Origin: Halorubellus sp. JP-L1
GTDB taxonomy: Archaea > Halobacteriota > Halobacteria > Halobacteriales > Natrialbaceae
DNA: 64,000 nucleotides
Assembly (NCBI RefSeq): GCF_011440375.1
Contig: NZ_JAAOIR010000002.1
Span: forward strand, 372,001-436,000
Direction: 5' to 3'
The position numbers and the translations under genes were made by a program. Of this stretch, positions 8,841-16,259 are shown one piece after another (the stretch's first letter is position 1; every line of letters begins with the position of its first letter). The notes beneath the pieces were generated by a model that worked only from the letters and a program-made list of their open reading frames with translations, was not told the DNA's origin and searched no databases.

Positions 8841-8849
8841 ACCGTTTAA
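8841..8849 (-). promoter_or_regulatory. TATA-like box of the AAA gene overlapping the upstream stop codon
   Basis: On the minus strand, cttaaacgg lies about 28 bases before the ATG at 8818. The TAA stop of the upstream Agl23-like gene (8846-8848) is part of this box, so the 3' end of one gene doubles as the promoter of the next. Confidence 0.5.
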
Positions 8850-11485
8850 GACCGTCGAACCGTCCCGGCGAGCGCGTTCGAAACGTGACCGCTCGCGGGC
8901 GCCAGGTTCGATACCTGGGCGCTCGCGGACGGCGCGTTCGGGGCGTAGACGCTCGCGGGCGTCGGGTTCGAGACGGGGACGCTCGTGGGCGTCGAGTTCG
9001 AGGAGGCGTTCGTCGCATCCGCCGTTCCGATCGGTGGTCGGTCCCGCGGCCCCGACGACGTCGACTCGTCGGGGTCCACGCGGAGGTAGAACAGGATCGG
9101 GCGCGAGTACTCCTCGTCCGGGCTGTCGCCGTACCGCTGGTGACTCACGCGCTCGTAGCCGTTCGCGACCAACCACTCGTGGAGGCGCTGTCCGCCGTCC
9201 TCCGGGTACCTCGGTCCCTCGTTCTGGCCGAGCGTCACCACGACCGGCGGCTTCGTGTCGTTTAGCACCGACGCGTCGTCCGTGTCCGAATACACGAAGT
9301 GCTGGCCGGACTGGTTCGCGTCGTACTGGTACATCTCCATGTACCACATCCACGTCCGCCTGTCGTAGTACGGGTTGGGAGCCGGCGGCTGCGCGAGTTG
9401 GCTCTCGTTCCCTATCGCGAACCCGTCACCCCAGAACAGCGCGTCGACGTCGCCCGGCCCACCCCGCTCCAGGCCGAGCTGGCGGACGCGCTCGAGCGTC
9501 GGTTTCGCGTCCGTCGACGGCTGCGCGTACTGGATGATCGTATTGTCGGGGTCCTGCGGGTTCACGTACACTTGGTCGGCGACCGCGAACCCCATCCAGC
9601 CGAACACGCATAGGAGGAGTACGGCCGCGATCGCCACGCCGACGCCGTCGTCGAGCGTGTACGAGTCGATCCCCCACCGGAAGAGGATGGCGAGCCCGAC
9701 GGCCGCGGGGATGGCGAGCGGGACGATCGCGTGCGCGGTCGCCCACCCGGCCTGGATGTCGGTCGCGATCGGGTACCCGAGGACGCTCACGAATCCCCAG
9801 TAGGACGCGAGCGCGACGAGGTCACGCGGCCCGCCGTCGCCGTAGCGGTCGACGAGGAAGCCGACGACGGCGAACGCGGAGACGACGAGTGCGCCCGCGA
9901 TCATCACCTCCACGTAGTGCTGGAGGAACGCGGTGTAGGAGTGCTCGTGGCCGCCCCAGATGCGCGTGAACTCCTCCCAGCTCCCGACGGTCGCCTCCTC
10001 GACGACCGCGAGGAACTGCGTGGGGTCCCCTTGGCCGAGGTCGCCGAGCGACGAGTACAGCCCCATCGCGTCCGTCGTTTCCTCGCCGCGACTCGGCGGC
10101 CCGCCACCGCCGGGCTTGAGGTAGCCGCCGCCGCGGGGCGCGTAGAAGAACACGATGATCGCGAAGAACTCGAGGACGGCGCCGACGCTCACGAGGACGC
10201 TCCGCCAGTCGACGGCGAACCAGAGTCGGCCCGTCGCAGCGCGGTCGTGGTCGGGCTCGCGGTCTGGCTCGCGGTTGGGCTCGTGGTCGCGGTCGCCGCC
10301 GTCTGGCCGCGACGCATCGTCGCTCCAGACGCCGCGGAGCGCGGTCGGGATCCGGCGGACGCGAACGGGGAGGAGCCAGCCGACGTACGCGACCGCGGTC
10401 CGGAACGGCCCCCGACCGTCGCCGTGGTTCGCGACGAACAACCGATGGTCCAGCAGGAGGACGGCGGCACCGAGCCAGCACGCCGCGTACAGCAGGCCGT
10501 TCTCCTTCGTCGTCATCCCGAGCGCGAACGCGCCGACGGCCGCGAACACGTACCGGTGCTTGCCGGTGTCGTAGTACCTGACGGCGGCACCGACCGCGAG
10601 CAGCATGAACGCCGCCAGCGGCACGTCGTTGCGCATGAACCGCGAGTAGTACACGAGCACGGGGTTGAGCGCGAGCAGGAGACCGAGCGCGACGATCTCG
10701 GTGTCCCGGAGGTGCTCGCGGAACAGCCACGCCGTCAGCGGCAGGAGACCGCCGATGACGGCGACGACGAGTCGCGCGGTCACGTCCGACGGCCCGAGGA
10801 ACTCGAACACGTACTTGTTGACGTGGAAGAGGAACGGGCCGTGGACGATGGCGCGGTACTCCCAGACGCCGGATTCGAGGTAGCGGATGATCCAGTACCC
10901 GACCCGGCCCTCGTCCTGGTGCGCGACGCGCGCACCGAGGGTGACGAACCGCAAAGCGAGGCCCGCGATCGTCATCGCGATGAGCGAGTACAGCGCCGAC
11001 CGCGACGTGTCCGGGAACGGCGACGCGCGGTTCGCCGCCGACAGCAGCCAGCCGTCGCGGCCGTCGCGGTCGTCGCGATCGGCTTGCTCGCCGACGCCAG
11101 ACTCGGCGTCGTCAGCGTCCTCGGCGGGGTCCGCGTCCTCGGTGCGATCCTCGACGGCGGGCGTTCCGTCGGTCGCGTTGGCACCTGCGCCCGCGTCGGG
11201 CCTGCCGGTCGCGTCGGCGTCGGAACTGGCATCCGCGCCCGCCGACTTCTCGTGTCCGGCCTTCGAGGTGTCCGGGCCGAACTCGAACCCGCCGTCCGCG
11301 TCGCCGTCGTCGGCGGGCGTCGAGCCATCGTCGGTGGGTGTCGAGCCGTCGTCCGCAGTGGGACTGTCGTCCGCGGCCGGTGTCTCGTCTGGCCAGACGT
11401 CTCCGGGCAGTCGGTCGTCGTCGGCCGAATCGCCGCCGTCGTCCGGGGGGTCCTCGTCGGAGGGCTCCGAGGACTCGTCAGTCAT
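8846..11485 (-). CDS. Agl23-like (TIGR03663) flippase-associated membrane protein
   Basis: An 879-residue polytopic membrane protein. The first 150 residues are a disordered Asp/Ser/Ala-rich cytoplasmic stretch. Membrane helices begin at about residue 165 (ALYSLIAMTIAGLALRFVTLG), followed by the diagnostic HQDEGRVGYWIIRYLESGVWEY and HGPFLFHVNKYVFEFLG. These match the TIGR03663 family, whose Haloferax members are linked to flipping of the lipid-linked N-glycan, and which resembles glycosyltransferase family 39. The final 45 residues are a degenerate ten-residue repeat (SVPVSNPTPA, SAQVSNLAPA, SGHVSNALAG). Family members are usually shorter, the excess being the two disordered ends. Confidence 0.75.
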   Translation of the reverse strand: MTDESSEPSDEDPPDDGGDSADDDRLPGDVWPDETPAADDSPTADDGSTPTDDGSTPADDGDADGGFEFGPDTSKAGHEKSAGADASSDADATGRPDAGAGANATDGTPAVEDRTEDADPAEDADDAESGVGEQADRDDRDGRDGWLLSAANRASPFPDTSRSALYSLIAMTIAGLALRFVTLGARVAHQDEGRVGYWIIRYLESGVWEYRAIVHGPFLFHVNKYVFEFLGPSDVTARLVVAVIGGLLPLTAWLFREHLRDTEIVALGLLLALNPVLVYYSRFMRNDVPLAAFMLLAVGAAVRYYDTGKHRYVFAAVGAFALGMTTKENGLLYAACWLGAAVLLLDHRLFVANHGDGRGPFRTAVAYVGWLLPVRVRRIPTALRGVWSDDASRPDGGDRDHEPNREPDREPDHDRAATGRLWFAVDWRSVLVSVGAVLEFFAIIVFFYAPRGGGYLKPGGGGPPSRGEETTDAMGLYSSLGDLGQGDPTQFLAVVEEATVGSWEEFTRIWGGHEHSYTAFLQHYVEVMIAGALVVSAFAVVGFLVDRYGDGGPRDLVALASYWGFVSVLGYPIATDIQAGWATAHAIVPLAIPAAVGLAILFRWGIDSYTLDDGVGVAIAAVLLLCVFGWMGFAVADQVYVNPQDPDNTIIQYAQPSTDAKPTLERVRQLGLERGGPGDVDALFWGDGFAIGNESQLAQPPAPNPYYDRRTWMWYMEMYQYDANQSGQHFVYSDTDDASVLNDTKPPVVVTLGQNEGPRYPEDGGQRLHEWLVANGYERVSHQRYGDSPDEEYSRPILFYLRVDPDESTSSGPRDRPPIGTADATNASSNSTPTSVPVSNPTPASVYAPNAPSASAQVSNLAPASGHVSNALAGTVRRS
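8890..9010. repeat. Degenerate 30-base tandem repeat at the 3' end of the agl23-like gene
   Basis: About four imperfect 30-base units carry the motif cgctcgcgggcg followed by ggttcgagac or a variant. They encode the Ser/Pro/Asn/Ala ten-residue repeat at the protein C-terminus and keep the reading frame because the unit is a multiple of three. Confidence 0.6.
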
Positions 11486-11658
11486 TGTTCTCCTCGACCC
11501 AGTGCGGGGGTAAACGCTTTTTGCTATCTCACGGGCCGAACGGGAGCCTCCGCGGTGCTCGGGGCCGCTCCGGGACGACGACGACGACCGTCCTCATCGA
11601 CGTCGTCGCCGACGGACCAGCGTAAACTCCGCGCCCCGGAGGTCGGAGTTCTGCGGTG

Positions 11659-11666
11659 TTTTATGG
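11659..11666 (+). promoter_or_regulatory. TATA-like box of the thiolase gene
   Basis: The sequence ttttatgg is centred about 28 bases before the ATG at 11690. It fixes the thiolase start within a much longer open frame and indicates a leaderless transcript. Confidence 0.5.
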
Positions 11667-11689
11667 CGCCCCACCCCCACTATTCGTCT

Positions 11690-12835
11690 ATGGACTCGCA
11701 GACACCCGTGATCGCAGCCGCGTACCGGACCCCGCAGGGCAAGAAGGACGGCGTCTACTCCGATATCCGCGGCGAGGACCTCTCGATCCCGCTCATCGAC
11801 AAGATCCTCGCGACGAACGACCTCGACGGCGACGACGTCGACGACCTCATGTGGGGGTGCGCGCAGCAGCGCGGGCACCAGGACAACAACGTGGCCCGGG
11901 TCATCGCGCTCATGAGCGACCTCGGCGAGAACGTGCCGGCGACGACGATCAACCGCTGGTGCGCGTCCTCGATGACCGCCGTGATGAACGCGAGCGACGC
12001 GATCGCTGCCGGGAACCGCGACTGCATCGTCGCGGGCGGGTTCGAGCACATGACGAACGTCCCCATGGAGGGCGGGATGGACGGCCGGAGCTTCCACCCC
12101 GACTTCCAGGAAATGTACAACATGGTCGAACTCCAGATGGGGATGACCGCGGAGAAGGTCGCCGACGAGTACGACGTCTCGCGCGAAGCGCAGGACCGCT
12201 ACGCCGCCCGGAGCCAGCAGCGCGCCGCCGCGGCGACCGAGGAGGGCCGGTTCGAGGACGAGATCGTCCCGATCGAGACGCCCGACGGCCTCGTCACGGA
12301 GGACGAGGGCATCCGGCCCGGCACGGACTTCGAGACGCTCCAGGGCCTCCCGACGGTGTTCATGGAGGACGTCACCGCGGGGAACTCCAGCCAGATCAGC
12401 GACGGCGCGGCCGCGACGCTCGTCACGAGCAAGGCGTTCGCGGAGGAGCACGACCTCGAGATCCTCGCAGAGGTCGGGATGAACAACGTCGCGGGCGTCG
12501 ACCCGACTGTGATGGGTATCGGGCCGGTCCCGGCGACGCGCGGCCTCCTCGAGCGGAACGGCCGCGACATCGACGACTACGACCTCGTGGAGCTGAACGA
12601 GGCGTTCGCATCCCAGACCGTGTACGCTCGCGAGGAACTCGGCATCGACGAGGACATCTTCAACGTGAACGGCGGCGCCATCGCCATCGGCCACCCGCTC
12701 GGGGCCTCGGGCGCGCGCCTCCCGGTGACGCTCATCCACGAACTCCGCAAGCGCGGCGGCGGCAGCGGCCTCGCCACGCTCTGCGTCGGCTTCGGTCAGG
12801 GCGCAGCGATCGAGTTCGAAGTGAACGGACAGTAA
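11690..12835 (+). CDS. Thiolase family acetyl-CoA C-acyltransferase
   Basis: A 381-residue thiolase that cleaves 3-ketoacyl-CoA with CoA or condenses acyl-CoAs. The nucleophile Cys91 lies in NRWCASSM, the catalytic His335 in NGGAIAIGHPLGASGAR and the acid/base Cys365 in TLCVGFGQG, so the active site is complete. The length fits the bacterial FadA/AtoB type rather than the short archaeal SCP-like thiolases that pair with a DUF35 protein; no DUF35 gene is adjacent. A role in fatty-acid degradation or acetoacetyl-CoA metabolism is likely. The gene is monocistronic. Confidence 0.93.
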   Translation: MDSQTPVIAAAYRTPQGKKDGVYSDIRGEDLSIPLIDKILATNDLDGDDVDDLMWGCAQQRGHQDNNVARVIALMSDLGENVPATTINRWCASSMTAVMNASDAIAAGNRDCIVAGGFEHMTNVPMEGGMDGRSFHPDFQEMYNMVELQMGMTAEKVADEYDVSREAQDRYAARSQQRAAAATEEGRFEDEIVPIETPDGLVTEDEGIRPGTDFETLQGLPTVFMEDVTAGNSSQISDGAAATLVTSKAFAEEHDLEILAEVGMNNVAGVDPTVMGIGPVPATRGLLERNGRDIDDYDLVELNEAFASQTVYAREELGIDEDIFNVNGGAIAIGHPLGASGARLPVTLIHELRKRGGGSGLATLCVGFGQGAAIEFEVNGQ

Positions 12836-12910
12836 GCGCGCCGCGAGCGGGCGACGGCTACCGAGGGGCCCCAGCGGTGAACGGCGGTCGAGGCCGGGTA
12901 CCGCGCTCGA

Positions 12911-13129
12911 TTATTGTTCGGGGTCGTCCGTCGTCGTGTCGATGCGACAGAGCTGGTTCCCGCCACAGTAGCCCGTGACTGCGTTCTGGAGCAACCCGAG
13001 TCCGGTGATGCCGGCTATCGCGGCCGTCGTCCTGCGGCGAGCGCGCGCCGCCGAGACGGCGACGGCGACCAGCCAGATGCCGATGACGCCGCGAGCAATC
13101 CGGTCATATTCGTCGAGGTTCGTCCGCAT
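12911..13129 (-). CDS. Small DUF2892/YgaP-type membrane protein
   Basis: A 72-residue protein reading MRTNLDEYDRIARGVIGIWL then two hydrophobic stretches ending GLLQNAVTGYCGGNQLC. This is the DUF2892 pattern: two membrane helices with a conserved GYC near the end, found alone or fused to rhodanese domains. The molecular role is unknown. The ATG at 13129 is chosen because the 44 residues upstream in frame are not membrane-like and run into the divergent gene's promoter region. Confidence 0.75.
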   Translation of the reverse strand: MRTNLDEYDRIARGVIGIWLVAVAVSAARARRRTTAAIAGITGLGLLQNAVTGYCGGNQLCRIDTTTDDPEQ

Positions 13130-13241
13130 GTCTCGTGGATGTCGCCCTGGCGTCGAATCGGTGCTGCCGAACGCGTCCGGGGGGTTCTTAGGGGTCGGTC
13201 GAGCCGCCAGTTCTATCGGGTGGCGCTCCGCGTCCTCGAGT

Positions 13242-13898
13242 ATGAAGCGGGTTCGAATCACGCTATCTCCCTCCGAGTCGTACCTGCCGCCCGTCTATCG
13301 GCTCCTCACGCGGGAAGCCACGTACCTCTCTCGCGTGGACATCGTGAACTGGAACGTCGCGGAACCGCCGGTCGGGTTCTTGCTCTGGGTCCGAGGCGAC
13401 CACGGCCAGCTCGAAGCGGCGCTGGAGGCGGGCGAGAACGTCCGCGAGTTCGAGTTGTTCCCGGATGGGTCGGACGAGGCGTACGTGTTTCTCGCGGCCG
13501 AGACGGCGACGCCGGCCCGGGCGCTATTCGAGAACTTCACTCGCGACGACGTCCTGACCGTCCCGCCCATCGAGTGCCACGACGACGGAAGTAGCACGTT
13601 CACGCTCGTGGGGACCGACGGTGCGATCCAGGACGCCGTAGACGGCGTCCCCGACGGTGTCACCGTCACGGTCGACGCGGTCGGGACGGGGGCGGTCGAG
13701 GGCGACGACGTCGTCCGGTCGCTCTCGGGGAAACAACGCGAGGCGGTCCGGGCCGCGGTGCGTGTCGGCTACTACGAGGTCCCGCGGGCGGCCTCGGTTG
13801 CGGACGTCGCGAGCGAACTGGACTGCGCCAGGTCGACCGCGTCCGAACACCTCCAGAAGGCAGAGTCGCGCGTCTTCGCCGCACTATTCGGCGCCTGA
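13242..13898 (+). CDS. HTH-10 (Bat-like) transcriptional regulator
   Basis: A 218-residue regulator. Residues 1-150 are the family-specific sensor-like part. Residues 160-218 hold the bacterio-opsin-activator-type HTH (LSGKQREAVRAAVRVGYYEVPRAASV, then DVASELDCARSTASEHLQKAESRVF). Haloarchaea carry many such regulators, with ligands mostly unknown. A TATA-like gttctatcgg lies about 27 bases before the ATG. It is divergent from the DUF2892 gene, 112 bases apart. A close paralogue lies at 42819 in this window. Confidence 0.88.
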   Translation: MKRVRITLSPSESYLPPVYRLLTREATYLSRVDIVNWNVAEPPVGFLLWVRGDHGQLEAALEAGENVREFELFPDGSDEAYVFLAAETATPARALFENFTRDDVLTVPPIECHDDGSSTFTLVGTDGAIQDAVDGVPDGVTVTVDAVGTGAVEGDDVVRSLSGKQREAVRAAVRVGYYEVPRAASVADVASELDCARSTASEHLQKAESRVFAALFGA

Positions 13899-13955
13899 GG
13901 CGTCACGGGTGGCGGCCGCGGCTCGCTTCGACCCGTACGCGGTCGCGTGGACGCC

Positions 13956-14861
13956 TCACCCGTCAATGCGCGGGACGTCGTGGCGGCCGAACCCGTACCG
14001 GAGGCGGTTCGCGAGGCGTCGCGAGAACTTCCCGGGGTCGGCGACGCGGGAGTCGAAGCGCTCGGCGAGCGCCTCGTAGACGAGCGGCATCGCGACCTCT
14101 TGCTCCAGGGCCTCCTGGATCGTCCACGTCCCCGTGGACCCGCCTTCGACGCGGTCCGCGACCGTGCCGAGCGAGTTCCCCTCCTCGCGGAAGGCCTCCT
14201 CGCAGAGTTCCAGGAGCCACGACCGGATGACGGCGCCGTTGTTCCACGTTCGCGCGACCGATTCGAGGTCGAGGTCGTACCGGCCGTTCGCAAGGAGTTC
14301 GAACCCCTCGCCGTACGTCTGCATGAGCGCGTATTCGACGCCGTTGTGCACCATCTTCACGTAGTGCCCGCTGCCGGCGGGCCCCATGCGGTCGTGGCCG
14401 TCGGGGCCTGTCGCGACCGCGTCGAACACGGGTACGAGTTCGTCGTACGCCCACTCGGGGCCGCCGACCATCAGCGAGAAGCCCTCCTCGGCGCTCGCGG
14501 GACCGCCGCTCGTCCCGCAGTCGAGGTACGCTGCCTCGGTCGATTCCGCGCGACGCACGGAGTCCTCGAAGTGCGAGTTCCCGCCGTCGACGACCACGTC
14601 GTCGCCGTCGAGGTGGCTCGCGAGGTCGTCGAGCGCGGCGTCCACTGCGTCGCCGGCGGGGACCATGAGCCAGATTCGCTTCTCGTCGCCGAGGCGCTCG
14701 GCGAGGTCCGTCACGGAGTCGGCGGGTTCCGCGCCCGCGTCGGCCGCGTCCGCGACTGCGTGCTCGTCGAGGTCGAACGCGACAACGTCGTGTCCCGCGT
14801 CGAGTGTTCTATCGACGACGATGCGCCCCATCCGACCGAGGCCGACGACTCCAAGTTGCAT
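13956..14861 (-). CDS. gnd: 6-phosphogluconate dehydrogenase (decarboxylating), short form
   Basis: A 301-residue enzyme that oxidises 6-phosphogluconate to ribulose 5-phosphate with release of CO2. The N-terminal Rossmann motif is GLGRMG (about 7-13). Substrate motifs are DGGNSHFEDSVRR and CGTSGGPASAEEGFSLMVGG, and the catalytic Lys lies in HYVKMVHNGVEY. It belongs to the short, about 300-residue GndA-type family rather than the 470-residue form. In haloarchaea the oxidative pentose phosphate route uses such an enzyme to supply pentoses. No other pathway gene is adjacent. Confidence 0.93.
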   Translation of the reverse strand: MQLGVVGLGRMGRIVVDRTLDAGHDVVAFDLDEHAVADAADAGAEPADSVTDLAERLGDEKRIWLMVPAGDAVDAALDDLASHLDGDDVVVDGGNSHFEDSVRRAESTEAAYLDCGTSGGPASAEEGFSLMVGGPEWAYDELVPVFDAVATGPDGHDRMGPAGSGHYVKMVHNGVEYALMQTYGEGFELLANGRYDLDLESVARTWNNGAVIRSWLLELCEEAFREEGNSLGTVADRVEGGSTGTWTIQEALEQEVAMPLVYEALAERFDSRVADPGKFSRRLANRLRYGFGRHDVPRIDG

Positions 14862-14932
14862 GCGTCGGCGTGCGCGCGGCGGACAAGTATGGGTTCCGGT
14901 CGCCGGACGCGAGTCCGATCGTCGACTAGCGA

Positions 14933-14979
14933 GCGGAGGTTCGACAGCGCGGTCGCGTCAGCGGAGGTTCGACAGCGCG
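14933..14979. repeat. 19-base direct repeat at the 3' end of the DUF7331 gene
   Basis: The sequence gcggaggttcgacagcgcg occurs at 14933-14951 and 14961-14979 without mismatch. The second copy encodes the last residues of the DUF7331 gene; the first lies just past its stop codon (14958-14960). The period is 28 bases. Confidence 0.8.
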
Positions 14980-15125
14980 ATCGACCGGGACGTCTGGATC
15001 CACGCGTCGTCGGCTTCGGCGTCGAACACGACGACGTCGCCCTCGCCCGTCTCGATGGCCGCGTACCGGTTGGGGACGGGCGACTCGCCACGGTCGTCGG
15101 CGTCGTCCTGCGCGTTCGCTTCCAT
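14958..15125 (-). CDS. DUF7331-type small protein
   Basis: A 55-residue acidic protein. Its core reads NRYAAIETGEGDVVVFD then ADDAWIQTSRSIAL, a pattern shared by small haloarchaeal DUF7331 proteins. Nothing is known of their function; the alternating beta-strand look suggests a small sheet. ATG at 15125, TGA at 14958-14960. It lies between gnd (same strand, 96 bases downstream) and the divergent thioesterase gene. Part of its 3' end is duplicated just past the stop. Confidence 0.65.
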   Translation of the reverse strand: MEANAQDDADDRGESPVPNRYAAIETGEGDVVVFDAEADDAWIQTSRSIALSNLR

Positions 15126-15191
15126 CGTTCCTTCCTTGCATTCCCGCGCGGGAAGCGCATCCGGCTAGGCACGTAGGGCGCGACGCCAACA

Positions 15192-15205
15192 CCAAACGCG
15201 TTTGG
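15192..15205. promoter_or_regulatory. 14-base perfect palindrome before the thioesterase gene
   Basis: CCAAACGCGTTTGG is a perfect dyad ending 24 bases before the ATG at 15230, where BRE/TATA elements are expected. A regulator bound here would block or recruit the transcription machinery, so it is a candidate operator. The sequence between it and the ATG includes a strong ribosome-binding-like gggggag. Confidence 0.4.
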
Positions 15206-15229
15206 GATTGGAGAACGCAGAGGGGGAGT

Positions 15230-15667
15230 ATGGACCTGGCGGACATCATGTCGCAGATACCGTACTGTCGCCACCTCGGCATCGACGTCACCGAAGCCGA
15301 GGACGGCCACGCCGAGGGCCGGCTCGCGTTCGACGACCACCACTCCTCGGTCCCCGGGAGCGACGTCGCACACGGCGCGGTCGTCCACGGCCTCGCCGAC
15401 ACCGTCGCCGGCGCCGCAGTCATCTCCCTCCACCACCGACCGACGCCGACCGTCGACATCCGCTTCGACCACCTCGCGCCCGCCCGCGGCGACCTCCATG
15501 CCGAAGCCGACGTCCGCAAGGACGGCGACACCGTCGCCGTCGCCGACGTCACCGTCACGCACGACGACGCGCTCGTCGCGACCGCCCGCGGCACGTTCAA
15601 GACAGCCGGCGACGCCCGCGGCTCCGCGTGGGACGGCAGCGACCGGCTCGGCGACGACGTCGAGTGA
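15230..15667 (+). CDS. PaaI-type hotdog-fold thioesterase
   Basis: A 145-residue single hotdog domain. DVAHGAVVHGLADTVAGAAVISL is the long central helix with the HGxxxxxxD pattern of PaaI thioesterases, and PTVDIRFDHLAPARGDLHAEADV supplies the following strands. Such enzymes hydrolyse acyl-CoA thioesters, often of aromatic acids; the substrate is not shown by context. The end of the gene is duplicated past its stop codon. A palindrome lies in the promoter. Confidence 0.85.
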   Translation: MDLADIMSQIPYCRHLGIDVTEAEDGHAEGRLAFDDHHSSVPGSDVAHGAVVHGLADTVAGAAVISLHHRPTPTVDIRFDHLAPARGDLHAEADVRKDGDTVAVADVTVTHDDALVATARGTFKTAGDARGSAWDGSDRLGDDVE

Positions 15668-15695
15668 CGCGCCCACGACGTCGAGCGACGCACAC
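15654..15695. repeat. 21-base tandem duplication spanning the thioesterase stop codon
   Basis: Two adjacent 21-base units (15654-15674 and 15675-15695) share acgacgtcgag and gacgc. The first contains the TGA stop at 15665-15667; in the second this TGA reads CGA. Confidence 0.6.
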
Positions 15696-15782
15696 GACGC
15701 AACCCCGTCCCTCCGCGGTCGCGAATCGCTCGCGGACGTCGGAAGGCACGGGCTTTTACTCGCCGCCCCCGAACCGTCGCGT

Positions 15783-16175
15783 ATGCTCGGTAACCCGAAG
15801 CTCCGGAAGGTCGCGTCGCTCGGTACCGTCGCGGTCGGCGTCGTCACGCTCGTCGCCCCGAAGAAGGCCGCCGTCCTCGGCGACAAACTCTCCCTGTCCA
15901 CGCGCTACGAGACCCTCGGCGACGGCGAGTTCACGCCCCGCGACTGGTACGTGGACGCGACGCGCGCGAGCGGCGCCGGCATGATCGCCGCCGGCCTCAC
16001 CGGCTTCGCCCTCGCTGCACGCGACGACGACGCGGCGACCGACGCGGACGCGGCCACCGTCGAAACCGACGACGACGTCGACGTCGCGGTCGAGACCGAC
16101 GACAGCGAACTGGGCGACGACGGCCCCGTCCAGATCGACCTCGACGACGCCGACGACCGCTCGGACGACGACTGA
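15783..16175 (+). CDS. Uncharacterised haloarchaeal protein with hydrophobic segment and acidic tail
   Basis: A 130-residue protein I do not recognise. It begins MLGNPKLRKVASLGTVAVGVVTLVAPKK with one short hydrophobic segment, has a middle part FTPRDWYVDATRASGAGMIAAGLTGFALAA with a second, and ends in about 45 residues that are mostly Asp, Glu, Val and Thr. The look is of a small membrane protein with a disordered acidic cytoplasmic tail. It follows the thioesterase by 115 bases on the same strand and is convergent with pepF. Confidence 0.65.
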   Translation: MLGNPKLRKVASLGTVAVGVVTLVAPKKAAVLGDKLSLSTRYETLGDGEFTPRDWYVDATRASGAGMIAAGLTGFALAARDDDAATDADAATVETDDDVDVAVETDDSELGDDGPVQIDLDDADDRSDDD

Positions 16176-16259
16176 ATCCGACCCCCAGCCACCTGCACAC
16201 CGGTTCGATCCGCCGCTGACTGCACAGCGCTCCGATCCTCCGTTTCGCGCAACCGTCGC

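Noticed and set aside
8890-9010. Repeat in the agl23-like gene as an intergenic element
   Set aside because: It lies inside the coding frame and keeps frame; it encodes a C-terminal peptide repeat.
9731-11680. Long open frame upstream of the thiolase on the plus strand
   Set aside because: It is antisense to the Agl23-like gene. Its composition is Arg/Val-rich and repetitive, as expected from the opposite strand of a high-GC gene.
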